Below are positions 12,374 to 12,773 of a stretch of 12,773 nucleotides of DNA, one piece after another. Within the stretch, counting starts at the first letter, position 1. Each line of letters opens with the position of its first letter. Under the pieces are notes generated by a model that saw nothing but the letters and a program-made list of their open reading frames with translations, did no database searches and was not told the origin of the DNA. The stretch is from Marine Group II euryarchaeote MED-G33 (GTDB lineage: Archaea > Thermoplasmatota > Poseidoniia > Poseidoniales > Thalassarchaeaceae), in assembly GCA_949538655.1 (NCBI GenBank), contig CATISE010000152.1, forward strand, positions 1-12,773. Direction: 5' to 3'. The position numbers and the translations under genes were made by a program.

Positions 12374-12773
12374 GTGAAACAGCTAGCCCAATGCAAACAC
12401 CTCGGATTACCAAGGTCACCGTGAACATCGGTGTGGGTGAAGGTGGAAACCGCCTACTTCTTGCAGAGCGAGTTTTGGGTCTTCTATCAGGTCTAGAACC
12501 CATTCGAACGATTTCCAAGAAGACAAACCGTGATTTGGGTACTCGTGAAGGTGCGCCGATTGGTTGCAAGGTTACAATCCGTGGTTCAGATCATATCGAC
12601 AAGTTCCTCAAGGACGCCTTCTGGTGCCGTGAGAACACATTGCCTGCTTACAATTGGGATGCTTCAGGGAACCTTTCCTTTGGTATTCGAGATTACACCG
12701 ACTTCCCCGAGATGAAGTATGATCCGGAGATTGGAATCTTTGGGATGGATGTGAACGTCGTCCTAGAACGTCC
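12370..12773 (+). CDS. rpl5: 50S ribosomal protein L5 (uL5), 3' partial
   Basis: Translating from ATG12370 gives M-S-E-T-A-S-P-M-Q-T-P-R-I-T-K-V, then V-N-I-G-V-G-E-G-G-N, T-I-S-K-K-T-N-R-D-L-G-T-R-E-G-A-P-I-G and G-I-F-G-M-D-V-N-V. This is archaeal uL5, which binds 5S rRNA in the central protuberance. The 134 complete codons stay open to the right edge, so the C-terminus lies outside the window. The ATG overlaps the S4e stop by four bases (ATGA) and GAGGTG at 12359-12364 is its Shine-Dalgarno. S14 and S8 would be expected next from archaeal gene order. Confidence 0.95.
   Translation, partial: MSETASPMQTPRITKVTVNIGVGEGGNRLLLAERVLGLLSGLEPIRTISKKTNRDLGTREGAPIGCKVTIRGSDHIDKFLKDAFWCRENTLPAYNWDASGNLSFGIRDYTDFPEMKYDPEIGIFGMDVNVVLER

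Overview
The window is chromosomal DNA from an archaeon, almost certainly a euryarchaeon. Three things point there: a ribosomal-protein operon in the archaeal order (L3-L4-L23-L2-S19-L22-S3-L29-aIF1-RNase P subunit-S17-L14-L24-S4e-L5), the archaeal-only insertion of aIF1/SUI1, Rnp1 and S4e in that string, and a full-length Hef helicase-nuclease. Moderate GC and an HdrB-type succinate dehydrogenase partner gene fit a Thermoplasmata-related lineage such as marine group II, but that placement is inference.

Region 1 (1-2051, plus strand): two translationally coupled genes. The first (open at the left edge) has the unmistakable frame of a succinate dehydrogenase/fumarate reductase iron-sulfur subunit. 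The second has the frame of the HdrB/SdhE 'CCG-domain' partner subunit. In both, most or all cysteines that should hold iron-sulfur clusters are missing while the rest of the fold is preserved. This is the most unusual thing in the window: an apparently intact, co-transcribed pair of cluster-depleted electron-transfer subunits.

Region 2 (2048-4684, minus strand): hef, a fork-repair helicase with a C-terminal XPF-type nuclease and helix-hairpin-helix tail, with all catalytic motifs present. Its stop codon overlaps the stop of the gene converging on it.

Region 3 (4685-4986): a 302-bp divergent spacer between hef and the ribosomal operon. Most of it (4701-4980) counts as about 57% GC, higher than neighbouring coding stretches. 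It holds several potential hairpins, including one with a UUCG tetraloop just before the L3 Shine-Dalgarno site, and it is also open as a minus-strand reading frame.

Region 4 (4987-12773, plus strand): fifteen tightly packed translation genes, the last (L5) cut by the right edge. Intergenic gaps are 0-15 bp or the genes overlap by 1-4 bp. Shine-Dalgarno sites are commonly embedded in the last codons or the stop codon of the upstream gene, so the set is presumably one coupled operon. Peculiarities inside it: L3 lacks the usual Trp at the tip that reaches the peptidyl-transferase centre, S19 has a very basic N-terminal extension, S3 and L22 carry acidic tails, L24 has an insertion in its KOW domain, and aIF1 contains an internal Shine-Dalgarno/ATG pair.
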